A stretch of 64,000 bases of DNA from Glycine soja (Eukaryota > Streptophyta > Magnoliopsida > Fabales > Fabaceae): positions 35,898,466-35,962,465 of the forward strand of contig NC_041018.1 of the NCBI RefSeq assembly GCF_004193775.1. The letters are read 5' to 3'. A program made the position numbers and the translations under genes. Below the pieces are notes generated by a model. That model searched no databases, was not told the DNA's origin, and saw only the letters and a list, made by a program, of their open reading frames with translations. Below, piece after piece: positions 33,412 to 45,480 of this stretch. Position 1 is the first letter of the stretch, and the number at the start of each line of letters is the position of its first letter.

Positions 33412-34419
33412 TTTTTGTCCAGGCCTTATGAGGTGTAGAATTGATTGAAGAACGTATGTCAACCTAAGTTCACAAATTCAGTGTAAATAGTTAGTTAATT
33501 TCATTTGAGTTATTAAAAAATTGATTTCTTTGTTCTAAATCTTGATTTTTGGTGTTTAAAAAATGCTTTATGCTTTTGATTCACATTTAATCAACTAGCA
33601 TGAACACCACTGTTACTGATAGGTGTCTGGAAACATAATGATGAGTGTTTTCGGAAATGCTTTATGCTTTTGAGTCACATTTAATCCACTTTGATAAAAA
33701 TTTCCTCCAGACATGATTATATTGATTATTAATCTTGGATTAAGAATTTAAAATTTTTTTAGGATGTGGTAAGAACAAAAATGCACCTTTTTTTATTATC
33801 TAATATATTGGTCATGTTCTTATTTCATTTGTCAAATCGTAGATGGTCAATTAGAGCTTTAGGTGTTACATTAGTAACTCAAAGTTTGGTAAATGTTGCT
33901 ATTAGCTTTGAGGTAGTTATAAATGTTTGTTTAATTTACATAGAGCAATGTATTCATTTATAAGATCTTGCCTTCTCTATCTTTTCCCATTTAGTGTTTG
34001 GTTTATTTTCAGTTTTAAGTATTTAAAAACATAATGACGATTGAAATTTAAATATTCTAGCTTGAGTTTGTTCTATTTTAGTGTTTATAATGCCAAAATG
34101 ATAGAGCCCAAATTCACTGCAATTGGGGAACTGGAATAGGAATAAAGGTTATTTCTACACATTTTAGCTACATATAGATGAGACTTCAATGCTTTCTAAC
34201 TATGTTTATATTTTTGTGTTTTTTTCGTTCAACTTCTGTCTTAAAAGAATGGTTTGACTTGGTTCTTATGAGAAAATTTTCTGTTTTTCTTATATTAAAT
34301 TGCTTGGAATTTTGTAGGAATATTTTGGCAATCGTGTTATGGGGATCTTTGATACCTTTAGGGCCTTTCAGCTCCTTAGCTTCATATCTCACTTGATGAG
34401 ATCACTCTTTTTATTAGAA
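33412..34419. other. Intergenic sequence, no gene seen
   Basis: A direct repeat of AAATGCTTTATGCTTTTGA(T/G)TCACATTTAATC occurs at about 33560 and 33656. No gene is recognised. Confidence 0.45.
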
Positions 34420-34859
34420 CTAGACACAAACCCGTGCACGAGTTTATAAATAATTAAAGAACTGTTTAAATAAATTATTTGTTTGATAAATTAAAATTAA
34501 AATATAATTGTCAATGATATTTTATATCATTTTCTGTTAAAGAAGATAAAAAAATTATGTATAAATTAAGATATTTTTTATTTATCAATATATTTATAAG
34601 GAATATTCTAAAATTGGAGGTTGAACACTCAACTAAAGTTGATTAACATGAAGAAAAAGTAAGTGTTGTGTGTAAATTTTTTAAGAGCAATATAAGAATA
34701 AAGTGAAATTGACATAATAAAGTAGTCAAAGAAATACATTTAATGAAAGAAAAATAGTCAACAATAATGGTTAAAAACATAACAATGATGCGAATAAAAC
34801 ACAAAAATTTATTCATTTAAATAGACTTTTTGTAGGTATTTCCTTCTGTTGGTGACCTG

Positions 34860-35310
34860 TTGTTGAATTTTGTTCTTTTTTTTGTGTTTCTTTCTAAACT
34901 TTGAAGTAAGATTGACTCTTCATTAGAGGATGTCAGAACAGTTTGTTTATTCGTCTTTCTCCTTAATGGACTTTCTAAGATTGAATAAACTTCATTTGAT
35001 GATGAAGATGCATCTTTTGACTTATTGGATGCTTGTAGCTTTGAACTTTTACTTATGACAAATTGTTTTTTTACATTTTTCTTTAATGGACTTTCTTCTC
35101 TTTTGATGATGAAAATGCATCTATTGACTTCTTGGATAGTTGTAGCTTTGGACTTTGACTTCTGACAGTTTGTTTATTTTTCTTGTTTCTTAATGAACTT
35201 TGTGAGATTTGATAAACTTCTTCATTAGATGATGAAGATGCACCTTTTGACTTGTTGGATACTTGTAACTTTGGGCTTTGACTTATTATTAGTTCTTCAC
35301 CTTACTTGTG
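34860..35310 (-). repeat. Imperfect tandem repeat in the RPA-like C-terminal region
   Basis: About three units of 115-125 bp share GATGATGAAGATGCA(T/C)CTTTTGACTT and CTTGTA(G/A)CTTTG on the plus strand. On the minus strand they encode serine/lysine-rich text such as LQVSNKSKGASSSSNEE. They appear to be a repeated tail of the RPA-like protein. Confidence 0.6.
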
Positions 35311-36560
35311 ATATTTGTTTTGGTGAAGTGGACTCCTTTTTTTTAATAAATTATAAATATGGTTACTTGTTTAATATCTTTGTTGAGGATGTGATCATGA
35401 TGAATGATATTTTTTGAGATAAAAGTCCTTGCGATGACACTATAGGTTTTTAATCCTTCCTTCAAGTTGTGATCTGTGAGCATGATTTCAAACATTAAAG
35501 TATGTTTGCAAAGCAGTGGTGGATCCAAGACCCTAAGTCAATGGGTGCAAATTATAAAAAAAAATCAGTGGGTTCATTTATATAAATATAAATAAAATAA
35601 AATATAAAAATATAAGATTTTATTTATAAATTTATTGAATTTTAAAAAATGAGGGGGTGCAAGTGCATACCCTCAGACCAATGTAGGTCCGCCACTGTCA
35701 AAGGGTATACAATATTGGGGTATATATGTCTGCCTTATTTGCACTTTTGGTGTCAAGGAGTTCAGATTTTGTTGTGTTTAAAATTTGTTATGCATCTCGA
35801 TCGAACATTGTGAATGTTACTACACCGGTATCATCAGAGACTTTCAATTGTACCTTGAACCTAAAAAGATTTTAAAATTTTTAATATCTATTTAATTATG
35901 TTATAAAAAATAATTCATTATATACAAAACATTAAACCTTGTTGGTGGGTACTTGGATGCTTGTTTGCATTTTCTACTAAGTGTATTGATTTCCCTCTTT
36001 TGTAACTTTCTTTTGGCATCTCTTGCATGCTACATAATTCCAACCAAACATATCATCAATCTCATTGATTGTTGCATGAATTGTGAACACATTATCCTAT
36101 TATTTTATATATGTTAAAACAGAAAAAATAAATTATTATTGGATATTATGAATATGAAGGTCATGGTAGGTCAGCATACCTATGACTCTCATACCCATTA
36201 CATGGACATTATATCTTGAAAAGATCTTCTATTTTTTGACATTCTCTTGTCAAGATCAATGTTCGTAGAACTTGGAGAAGTTAGTTCTTTTATTTGATGT
36301 TTCTCTATTTTTTTTCTACAAAGTAGTTATTTAGAATAAAATTTATAATTTTTGAACTACATCAATCAAAGAATTAGAATAAACTAATAATTTTGTTTGT
36401 TGAATGTTACAAAATGTGTATAATAAAATAAAATAAAAGAAGGAAGTTCATTTTACCTTGTTTTGAACTTTGCAAAATTAGGATTGTCTAGATCGATATA
36501 GATACTTGTACTTGAAGTTGAGTTGATTGAATACTCATCTGAAAAACAATTATGAAAATA
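34870..36560 (-). pseudogene. Replication protein A 70-kDa-like (RPA1) pseudogene
   Basis: Minus-strand pieces at 35940-36110 read VFTIHATINEIDDMFGWNYV then ACKRCQKKVTKEGNQ, matching the zinc-ribbon entry of the RPA70 C-terminal DNA-binding domain. The next block (35745-35880) reads FRFKVQLKVSDDTGVVTFTM then FDRDA-stop-QIL, the following OB-fold strand. A piece near 36480 (TSIYIDLDNPNFAKFK) resembles the preceding linker. The second cysteine pair of the ribbon is disrupted by stops. RPA binds single-stranded DNA; copies inside plant Helitrons are common. Introns, stops and an inserted MITE-like sequence make this copy non-functional. Confidence 0.75.
35514..35697. mobile_element. MITE-like element (hAT-type ends)
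   Basis: This 184-bp sequence has imperfect terminal inverted repeats CAGTGGTGGATCC and GGTCCGCCACTG around an AT-rich core. The flanks share CAAAG (GCAAAG left, TCAAAG right), a possible degraded duplication. CAGTGGCGGA ends are common in plant hAT-type MITEs. It lies within the RPA-like region of the Helitron. Confidence 0.6.
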
Positions 36561-36810
36561 TAATTGTTAGTAAATTAAAATTATTATAATAAATAAAATG
36601 TAAAAAAATTATTGTAAGCAAAAAGTATGATATAGACTTAATTGAATTAAAGTTATTTATTTATTAAATAAGTTGAAATGAAAATAATACTTAAGATATT
36701 AAAGAAACATCTCAAATAAATATACAAATATCAAATTAAATAAACATGCTACTATAAAAATAAAGGGATAGAAAATTATGGATCACTTTTTATTTAAATG
36801 TTATTTAAAG

Positions 36811-36972
<162 letters not shown>

Positions 36973-37683
36973 ACTTAATATAAAAATTAAGTTAGAAAAA
37001 TAATTTTAATTTCTCCTTTATCCAAATCATCAATTTTGCTAATGTGACAGTGTAATAGTGAGAAACTCAGCTTTTATATATTATTGTTTGAATGTTTCTT
37101 TACTAGGTTTGTATCCATCATTTGCTAAGATAATTCTTAAATTACGTATAGTGTATAAGTTCATCTCTTTTAAAATATTATTGAATTTTGAAATCATATT
37201 CTCCTATATCCCTACATGTAGTGGAGTTTTTTGTTGCAATATATTTAAAAGTGTAAATTGGATTAAAAATAAAAATATTAAATAAATTTAATCAATATAA
37301 AATTTGTTTAAAGTAATTTAATGTTAAAAAATTGCATTTTGTGATATGTAATATTGGAGATGGTAAATAAATTTATATTTGTAATAGTTAAAGTTGATGT
37401 GAAATATATTTTTTACATATTAATGAGGAAAATAAATAAATTTCAACTTTGTTTAACTAACATATTTTTTATAGATTAGTTTGAAAACTAATTTTAGATC
37501 ATGAACTTTCTTGATGTGAAATATTTATTTATATTTATATTTATAGAGCATAAAATATATTAGAATTTAGAAATTACTAATATAAAAAAATTGAATGATA
37601 TATAAAATGTAAAAGAAAATAGTTATAGGATGTAATATAGAACATTGAAGAATGAGGCCTGTGAACATGAGAAGCATTTAGAG

Positions 37684-37990
37684 GTCAATAAGATTGAATT
37701 TAAATGTTTTGATATAGGTTTTGTTATGTTGTGAGTAACATTGAAGAAAAAAAAAGGAAAAAAGAAGTGATAGACACAAAAGGAAAATGTTCTCCTTTCT
37801 CCAAATCATCAATTTTACTGACGTGACAATATAATAGTGAGGAATAAGATTGAATTGAAATGTTTTTATATAGGTTTTGTTATGTTGTGAGTAACATTGA
37901 AGAAAGAAGAAGGAAAAGAGAAGTGATAGACACAAAAGGAGAATGCCTCATTTCTCCAAATCATCAATTTTGCTGACGTGGCAGCATAAC
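37684..37990. repeat. ~157-bp tandem duplication at the Helitron 5' end
   Basis: Two units each contain ATAAGATTGAATT, TAGGTTTTGTTATGTTGTGA and AGAAGTGATAGACACAAAAG, followed by TCTCCAAATCATCAATTTT. A third trace of the terminal part lies at 37010-37080. The unit includes the subterminal Helitron sequence, so the element's start has been amplified. Confidence 0.75.
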
Positions 37991-38107
37991 ATTAAGGAGC
38001 TCGACTTTTATATATTATAAATAGATTCTATCGTTGGTGTAATCTATTGTCAATTAAAGTTCTGTTTTGACCACATCATGTATGTTTTTCTGTTAGTGAA
38101 GCAAACC

Positions 38108-38200
38108 AACTAGATTGGGAATGAGAATGAAGGTAGCTATGGGAATAGCGAACTGTTTGGAGCACTTGCATCTATTGACACTACCCATTGCCCAAATAAA
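38108..38200 (+). pseudogene. Receptor-like kinase fragment (MRH1-like)
   Basis: Reading MRMKVAMGIANCLEHLHLLT then LPIAQ, this resembles the region just before the catalytic loop of atypical plant LRR kinases of the MRH1/MDIS2 group (RMK.AMG.A.CLEH.H.L.PPIAH). The preceding codons keep NQLDW with a one-base shift. Only about 30 residues are recognisable, and no exon boundaries or flanking kinase motifs were found. It is adjacent to the Helitron end but outside it. Confidence 0.5.
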
Positions 38201-40190
38201 ACTCCTATTATTTTTAATAGTTACATGGTGCACGTTGCTCATGGTTTATTATTTTTCTCATCAAATATTACTTTTTTGTTTGCCATTCTACTCTGAAAAT
38301 TTTTGAATTATGTTGTAGGTTGGTAAGATATTGATTGTGTTAGAATTACCAATTATCAATTTTTACCTAGCTACAGTCGTGTTTAGCCTTCCCTATTAGG
38401 ACCAATTGATAGATAGAAGTTTTGACCAGACAATATAGCACTTTTGAGGATAATAATTTGCACTGTCTTAATAATTTTGTTGTTGACTTATATAAGCAAA
38501 GTATATTGTCTCAAGAGGGTTAACCCTCTTATACATAGTGTTTCATTTTTTCAGGGAGATTATACTATTTGTAATCTGGTTTCTAACTTTGAAACATATC
38601 GTGCTAAGTATTTGATATTCAAATTCTGCTATAATTTCTATAATTTTTAAGGGTGGTTAATAAGTCACCATGCTTGTGGCCTCAATTTTGAGTAATAGAG
38701 CATGATTTAATTCTTGACGGAAGCATGTTGCATTAGTGCATTACTCTACTTCTAGCAAGTTCTCATTGAGGTTTTTTTTTTGTGTGAATAATTATGAACT
38801 GAGGCATTTGAATATTTGATCCATGTTTCCAACTTTGCCTAGTGAGGAGAAAAAGGCTCTTGTTTTTGTGAATAATTTTGAATTGTTATGTGGTAGGTAC
38901 ATGTGATTTTATCCAATCCATTGTACTTGGACTTGCATATTTTTCTTCTTTTACTTGATAGGAAATATCTATCATGGGAAAAGCTGGGTTTGCAGAGTTG
39001 ATTGATTTCAATACAATCTGTTAATCTTTTAATAATTTTATCTGTTAAAGGCATTTGTCAATTATAATAGAAATGATCACGGTAACGTTTAGTAAATCAT
39101 TCATATTTTTAAACTTGATATTCAAGTTGATAAGTGGTAAATATGATTATGGTAAAAAATCTTTGTTATTGCAATCTTATACTATTTTATTTAATCATAT
39201 TTTTAATAGTATTAACATAAAAAGAAATAATTTGGAAAGTGCATGTGCATGCTTGAGTTTAAGTCCACGATATTCCTTTGTCTCATGATGCACTGTCATC
39301 ATTAGCACTATGCCGTTTTTTAGAATGCATAAAATAATTGGTTAGTGTCAATTATATTTTTTCATAGCTTGAAGTTTCCTTTGATGGTAGAGATAAGAAA
39401 TACAAAACAAAAACTAATGACTTCATGTACGTGTGTCCAAGAAGTAATTAGTTTTTGAAGTTTGTGGGGAGAAATAGAAAGGATTCGGAGGAAATAAGGA
39501 GGGGGATTAGTATAAATATTAAATTTTCACTATTGGAGAGGGGAAATAGGAAGGAGGAAAATTATTTATGTGAGAAACACTATAAAACATCCCCCCCCCC
39601 CCCCCAAAAATGGAATGAAATGCGAAGAAAATGATATTTTTCTTTCATGTTTTTTGGTTTATTTTTTTTTTAAAAAAATTATAATAAATTCTTTTAACCA
39701 ATAGGGAAAAGGTTTATAGCTCTATTATTCCTTTTGGCTTCTAGTTTGGGAAGCTATAGTTTTCTATGTTAAGCATAGCTTTGGGGTAGGGAGTTTAATT
39801 ATTTTCTGGTGTAATTCTCCTACATTCTTATCTTATTGCAAGTTCAATATGATTGTTCAAGTGCACATACATTTGGCTCCCATCATGAGACTTTGTATTA
39901 CTCATGTTATGCACAAGGCAGTTAAAGATAATAGATATCGAATTTTAATGGGGAGGTCAATCCTCCTTCTTGTACCAAATCTTTGTTTAAATATGCTACC
40001 TCCTATTGAAGTTGCAACCTTATGTTTTTGAATTAAAATCTGATTTCATTTGAAGTGCATGGGCATGTGAATGCGACTAACCTCTGTAGTGATTACTACA
40101 TATTTCATGCCTAAAAAGATAATAAATTTAAGAGATTGTACATGAGATCTGTGTTCTGTCAATATGTTTCCTTTGCTGATGGATATTCCT
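38201..40190. other. Intergenic sequence, no recognised gene
   Basis: It is AT-rich. A coding-like stretch at 39849-40031 has open frames but no domain I recognise. A run of 15 C occurs at 39591-39605 followed by AAAAATGG. Confidence 0.4.
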
Positions 40191-40199
40191 CTGGCTTTC

Positions 40200-40608
40200 A
40201 GAGACCAAGTACGAAGTTTACATTTTAGAAGCTACATACAAGGATCCGGTGGTGCGTTTATTTATTCTTTCCACCAAGCAACATTAAGTATCATTTTTAC
40301 CTTTCTTTTAGTCTCTAAACCCACCATTAATTTAGTATAACAACAAAGAGGTTTATCTTTTTTTATGTTGCCCTTTAAAATGATGGGATTAACTATTTTA
40401 TATTGATTTTTACATGTTTTGGTGGTGATTGTTGATTGATTCCTCTTATCTAAGCAAACTTTCTGTTACAGTTATGTGGGTTTGACATTTTCTTCAAGGT
40501 TGTGCTACAAGGAATGTCCATGAATTTACGCAGGAAGACATAGAAAAGATGTCTAAGCGATGGGAAGGAGCTTCATCCTTGTATCTGCAGCTTGATGTGA
40601 AGGCTTAA
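40200..40608 (+). pseudogene. Unrecognised exon-like pieces
   Basis: A short block (about 40200-40246) reads TKYEVYILEATYKDP, preceded by a pyrimidine-rich CTTTCAG and followed by a GTG. A second (about 40470-40608) gives, with one frame shift, CGFDIFFK then NVHEFTQEDIEKMSKRWEGA and SSLYLQLDVKA-stop, preceded by TGTTACAG. The intron-like spacing suggests the 3' part of a spliced gene. I do not recognise the family and the frame is broken. Confidence 0.35.
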
Positions 40609-40642
40609 TGTAAATTTAGTGTAATTTACTTGAAAGTGTCGG

Positions 40643-40706
40643 CATGATCGAGCCATAACATTAGTACAAATTGTATAATAATGTCTTTTTATTGATGTCT
40701 TCATTG
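40643..40706. repeat. 64-bp direct repeat, left copy
   Basis: CATGATCGAG...TCTTCATTG; the partner is 41222-41285 with about five differences. The two copies flank the LTR at 40707-41221 exactly. Confidence 0.85.
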
Positions 40707-41221
40707 TGTGACAGCCTCTACCCCGACATACAAATAAAAATATTGATCAACAAATTCACGTGGATAAAAGATTCACATTCACTTCACTATTACGAAATAA
40801 GACTTATTAAAAACATACTCGGCTCAAAACAAGGTCGTCAAAGTTTACAAAAAAAGTTTTGTTAAATCAGTGAGGTAAAATAAAATAAAATAACATTATG
40901 CAATTAAAATAAAAAAAACTCATCCCCAATGTCACATCCTATCAGAGTATTGTGTCCCAACATCCTCTGGCACAAGGTTCTTTAAAGTCATCCACCTAGT
41001 CATATGCTTCCACGAACACAAGGTTCGAGATCATCATAGGATCCAAACATAAATAGCACATAGGGAGTGAGTTATCACACAAAAAAATAACAAAACAAAT
41101 AAACAAGACATAATCAAAATAAATTATGGAAATATTTATAACATAACTCAACTTAATACAACCCACGTCACTTCACCACTTTATCTTTAAAATTCATTTT
41201 TCAATCACTAATCATATTACA
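40707..41221 (-). repeat. Short LTR of the 3-kb LTR family
   Basis: Starts TGTGACAGCCTCTACCCCGAC and ends CATATTACA. Its middle (CATCCACCTAGTCATATGCT and the following 60 bp) is a clear reverse-complement match to about 62040-62130 in the solo LTR at 59369-62409. At 515 bp it is internally deleted by about 2.5 kb relative to that copy. Instead of a 5-bp duplication it is flanked by 64-bp direct repeats. Confidence 0.65.
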
Positions 41222-41285
41222 CATGATCGAGTCATAGCATTAGTACAAATTGTATAATAATTTCTTTTTATTGGTGTCTTCATTG
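41222..41285. repeat. 64-bp direct repeat, right copy
   Basis: Partner of 40643-40706, beginning directly after the TTACA end of the LTR. Confidence 0.85.
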
Positions 41286-42179
41286 CTTCTCTTTTACTTA
41301 CTTGATCGTTATTATTACATGGAGATGAACTAAAGGAAAGCAGAATACATGAGGTAATTGTAACATGTGCACATATTTACCTCCTAAGCCTTTTGTGTGT
41401 AATTTGAGTGTAAATGAACCTAACATCAAAGCCATGTTGGGATTTAGCAAGCATACTTCTATGCATTTGTTAGCATTCTACTGACCATGTTTTATTTTTG
41501 CTTTATATATAGATTCTATACTCAATACAATGACTAATAATACTTTTTTATTGTATTAGATTATTATATAACATGTTTAAAGGTATAAAATGAATCTTAC
41601 ACATATTCATAATCACTTAATTAAAATCTGTTAAAAAATTATTTTTCTATATCTTATATTGAATACAATTTATAGAGCAAAAATATCTATTTAATATACA
41701 TCTTGCAGATTTTATATTGGTTAATAATTTAATGATACATGTGGTTGTCGTATGAAATATAGTTGGAGATATTTTATGCATTTAAAAAAGTTCAATTATC
41801 TGTCTGGTTTTCTGGGCATTGATTATCGGTTCATTTGAATTTAAGTGTCTTCACCCTAATGTCTGATAAGAGTGTGATGTGATTGGCACAGATAAATTAT
41901 TTTTTAATAATTAAATGCTCTATAAAATACCTCCAAGATATTTATTTGTTTTACCTATCCTATTACATATGGGATGTGTGTGTTGCTGGTCCAATACCTG
42001 CAAGTTGTTTAGTTGATTGTATTGTTGACGATTCTACAATATTTTAAAATGATAAATTCGTTTGGTTTAATATACAAAATTTTCAAGCAATGTGTGTGGA
42101 TTCATGATAACAGTAGAATTTGAGTTAATTTGATAATCAATTTTGGTCATGAATGATTGAAGTTTCTTCACTTTATTGT
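41286..42179. other. Intergenic sequence, no gene seen
   Basis: AT-rich, with no recognisable coding region or terminal repeat. Confidence 0.4.
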
Positions 42180-43317
42180 TGTTTTTCATAAAATAATAAA
42201 GAAATTAATATCTTTGTAGTTTTTTATTAGCAAAATTTAAAAGAAGAAGATTTCAAGTGTTTTATAGGAAAATTGATGCAAAAACTGGTAGAAAAAGCCT
42301 TGAAGAAAAGTTGGAAGAATTGGACAGCTCGTTTAGCACACAATCCAGGCCTAGCGTGCACCCGTGCTTAGTGGGCAACCTTAGGCATATCATGAAGACA
42401 ACCCATGAAGAAGCCCAAAGGTGCGCTTAGCGCGAAAGCTGTCACTAAGTGCGAAGTCAGCGTGAAAAGTAAGCTACCTGGAGCCTATATAAGGAAGAGG
42501 AAGCAGAAGAGAAATACATATTGAGTCTGAGAGTTCTCTATTGAAGACATCCAAAACCTGAGCCTATCCCTTAGGGGAAATCCTTCTTCTTTAGCCATTT
42601 CTCCCTTTCTTTCTTCTAGTCATCCATACCCTTCTTTCATCCATATTAGCCCCTAAAGTGTAAAGCCGGCCTCTCATGACCATGAGAGGCTAAACCCCCA
42701 TTGTTGGAAGCCTAGCACCCAACACCCTTGCAATGTATCTGTTCTTATTATCTATTAAATGCAATTTCTATTTTTATATCTTCTTTTCTACTCTTCATCT
42801 TTATTGTATGGTCTGATCATCCATGCATTATTTTTAGGGGTTATACATTGGGAAATGGTAATTTCTAAAGAACTAGGAAATGACATCTAAACAATTCATT
42901 GCTAGGGATTGAGTAACTTTTGTTTTTCCTTTGCATACATCTTCATGCTTCATGCGATTTACTATTCAATCTTTGCAAAGGGATCAGGGTTGACCGTCTT
43001 AGTAGATGTGGTTGGAAATTGGGAAACATATAATAGAGAAAAACATTAATATTGCAACAAGGGTTTAGGCATGTTAGGTCCCAACATATTTAAATTCTAA
43101 AGTTATCTTTTGCATTAATCTTGTTTATTTTATTACTCTTGTCTTTTTTTCAAATTCTTTCTTTCTTCTTATCCCTATTACAATTCCTTATCTCTTGCTT
43201 GCAAATTGAGTATACATCAATTCAAGTGCAAACAAAGTCCATGTGGACTCGACACTTGTACTTCAATTTTAACTTTACTACTTGTGACAAATTGGTACAC
43301 TTGTCAATGAGTTAACA
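42180..43317 (+). repeat. Solo or orphan LTR with GCTTAGCGC motifs
   Basis: The block contains GTGCGCTTAGCGCGAAAG (about 42420) and related motifs, a TATATAAGGAAGAGG promoter-like site (42487), the string CAATTCATTGCTAGGGATTGAGT (42891), and ends ATTGGTACACTTGTCAATGA then GTTAACA at 43317. This end is typical of plant gypsy LTRs. No primer-binding site follows, so it is probably a solo LTR. It is the opposite-orientation relative of 106-1500. The start is approximate. Confidence 0.6.
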
Positions 43318-43356
43318 ACTGACTGGTTTCATTTCATATCGCACATATTCTAGGTT

Positions 43357-43455
43357 GACATGGATATGGAAGATGAGTTAGGTGATGCATTACCTCCAAT
43401 TCTAGGGAAAAGAGATGAGAAAATTGTTGACCCTCCTCTTGGGGAAGATTCAAGT
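43357..43455 (+). pseudogene. Unrecognised exon-like piece
   Basis: After TTCTAG the frame reads VDMDMEDELGDALPPILGKR then DEKIVDPPLGEDSS and stops at a GTACGT donor. Acceptor, acidic coding text and donor together look like a true plant exon. I do not recognise the protein. It may belong with the pieces at 40200-40608, with the solo LTR inserted between. Confidence 0.35.
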
Positions 43456-43789
43456 ACGTTGTTTTAACCTGTTACTATTTATGTGGTTTTGTTTTACCTC
43501 TAGCTATTATTTTTCTCTATATAATGGATATTTTAGACTGACAGAGTTTTTACTTTGATGGTGCCTAATAGGACTAAAAGTAAGACCCTAAGTAAACACT
43601 AGTGTGAGTGATGTCTATCTTGACTTCCTTTTTGTTTTTTCCTCTTTTCATGTTAATCCTTTTTCACCCCTTTATCCATTTCTCAAGAACACACATTAAA
43701 GTAATTGTACTATTTGGGGGATAATTATAATACCATGTATGTCATTTTTTTTTGCATGCACTTTAACCAGGTATACATTAATTTTGGTC

Positions 43790-44150
43790 CTTTTTTAAAA
43801 ACATTATCTACCTTCTAAGATGGTTTTCACAAAATTGTCTTAGAATGTACACTTTTTAAGATTTTTTGTGAAAATCATCTTAGAAAATAGAATTTCTAAG
43901 ATGGTTCTCTCAAGAACTGTCTTAGAATAGTAAATTTTTTTAATATTTTTAAAATATAAAACAAAACATTTGAAGACGGTTTATCAAAAAATCAATGTAG
44001 ATTGTGAGATTCTAATACAGTTTAAAAACCGTCGTGGAAAGTTAATATTTTTCACGATAGTAACTTTCCACGACGGTGGATTCAAAAATGGTTCATAATC
44101 GTTGTGGAAAACATAAATTGACCGCCTTTGGATACCTTTTTTGAGTAGTG
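43790..44150 (-). mobile_element. CACTA terminus (right end), orphan
   Basis: Ends TTTTTTGAGTAGTG at 44150, the complement of a CACTACTCAAAAAA end. Inside are the paired subterminal motifs expected of CACTA elements: TTCCACGACGGT against ACCGTCGTGGAA, and AAGATGGTT against its complement. The matching left end is not assigned; the next three bases are TCT, the same triplet that precedes the left end at 12572. Confidence 0.65.
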
Positions 44151-44249
44151 TCTAGTGCATAAAGTTTCTTTGAGGCCACTTTTAGTTTGCTTCAAATGCT
44201 AATTGGTGTCTCTAGAAATAAGAAACGAGAAGGTGTGGAATAATGTTAT

Positions 44250-45480
44250 TGTTGGGCTACATAAATGAATAATTTTTAATAACATAATTAGGCTACATAA
44301 ATTTGGAATTAAGATTAACTAAATCTAAATAACAATATGCATAAAATAGAGAAAATTAAGGAAAGAAATATAAAGGGAAATAAAGGAGAGATATATTGAT
44401 TTGAAGATTTTTGTTGAAAGTAACTTAAATCAAATTAAATATGATTGCATAAAAATAAAGATTAAAAAGCAAGAGGATTAAGTTTTGGAATTTATCAAAC
44501 ACTTGGCATGCACAATAAACAAAATTTCAATCATTGAGAAGGATCGTCAAGATTCAACTTCATTGGACTTTCTAACATGCTTTCACTACAAATCATTATT
44601 CAGATAAGTTTAAATTATCATCAACCCACAAAATATTCAAGCCTAAATCCCTTAACTAATAGGACCTAAGTCTTTCGATTACACTATCAGTCCCTTGAAT
44701 TAGTGTGACCAAGGTACTTGCATTAAGAAAAAGGATTTTAAGAATGACCGATCCTTTTTACCCTATCCTTGGGCATAAAAACAATTGGTTATCTTCTTCA
44801 ATTCATAATTCAAAAGAATTTCCAATTACAAATGAATAAATAGGATCATGCAGACGGGTGATCAAGCCATATATACAAGCATTAAGCATAGAATAATAAT
44901 AATAATAACACTTTATTGAATAGAAATAAGGTAACAATTACATGAAAATAGGACCAATTGCATTAAACCTAAATGAAAGAAAGAAGTTAGCTACTAATAG
45001 TCATGGAGAAAATCTTCCAAAACCTTCCAAAACCGTCAAGAATTTCTCTATTTCTTTCTCTCTCAAATGTGAAATATCAAATGTCTAGGCTTTTAAACTA
45101 GGTTAGACATTTCCTATTTAAAGCAATGAGCCAATAGCCACTACACTCGAAAAGAAAACAAAACAGAAAAATAGCTAAAAATCTCATAGGTCTTGTTGCA
45201 TAGGGGTGAATTTCTTGTTGCACAAGTGTGCATCTTTCGAAAAGATTAGAATAGCATTGCATAAGATGTGCAAATTTCTTCACAAGCAATGATGGTTTTT
45301 TAAAGTGCAACATTGACACACCAAATTTCGTGGATCGCAATAGTTAGGGCACTAGTATGTGCATCCTTAATGGCTCAAGAGATTTTATTCTTCCAAAGAC
45401 GGTTTGGCACCATGACAAACCACCTCCTTATTAATCTGAAGTTGCATATCTTAAGGAAGTGTTGAATCGACATCCTTCAT
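44250..45480 (-). repeat. Probable LTR-like block
   Basis: GGGTGATCAAGCCATATATACAAGCATTAAGCATAGA (44855-44890) parallels GGTGATCAAGCCACAAGCATGC...AATAAGCATAGA at 710-745 in the LTR at 106-1500, in the same orientation. Surrounding text has the same style. Ends are not resolved. The ORF at 45098-45340 has no domain. Confidence 0.4.
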
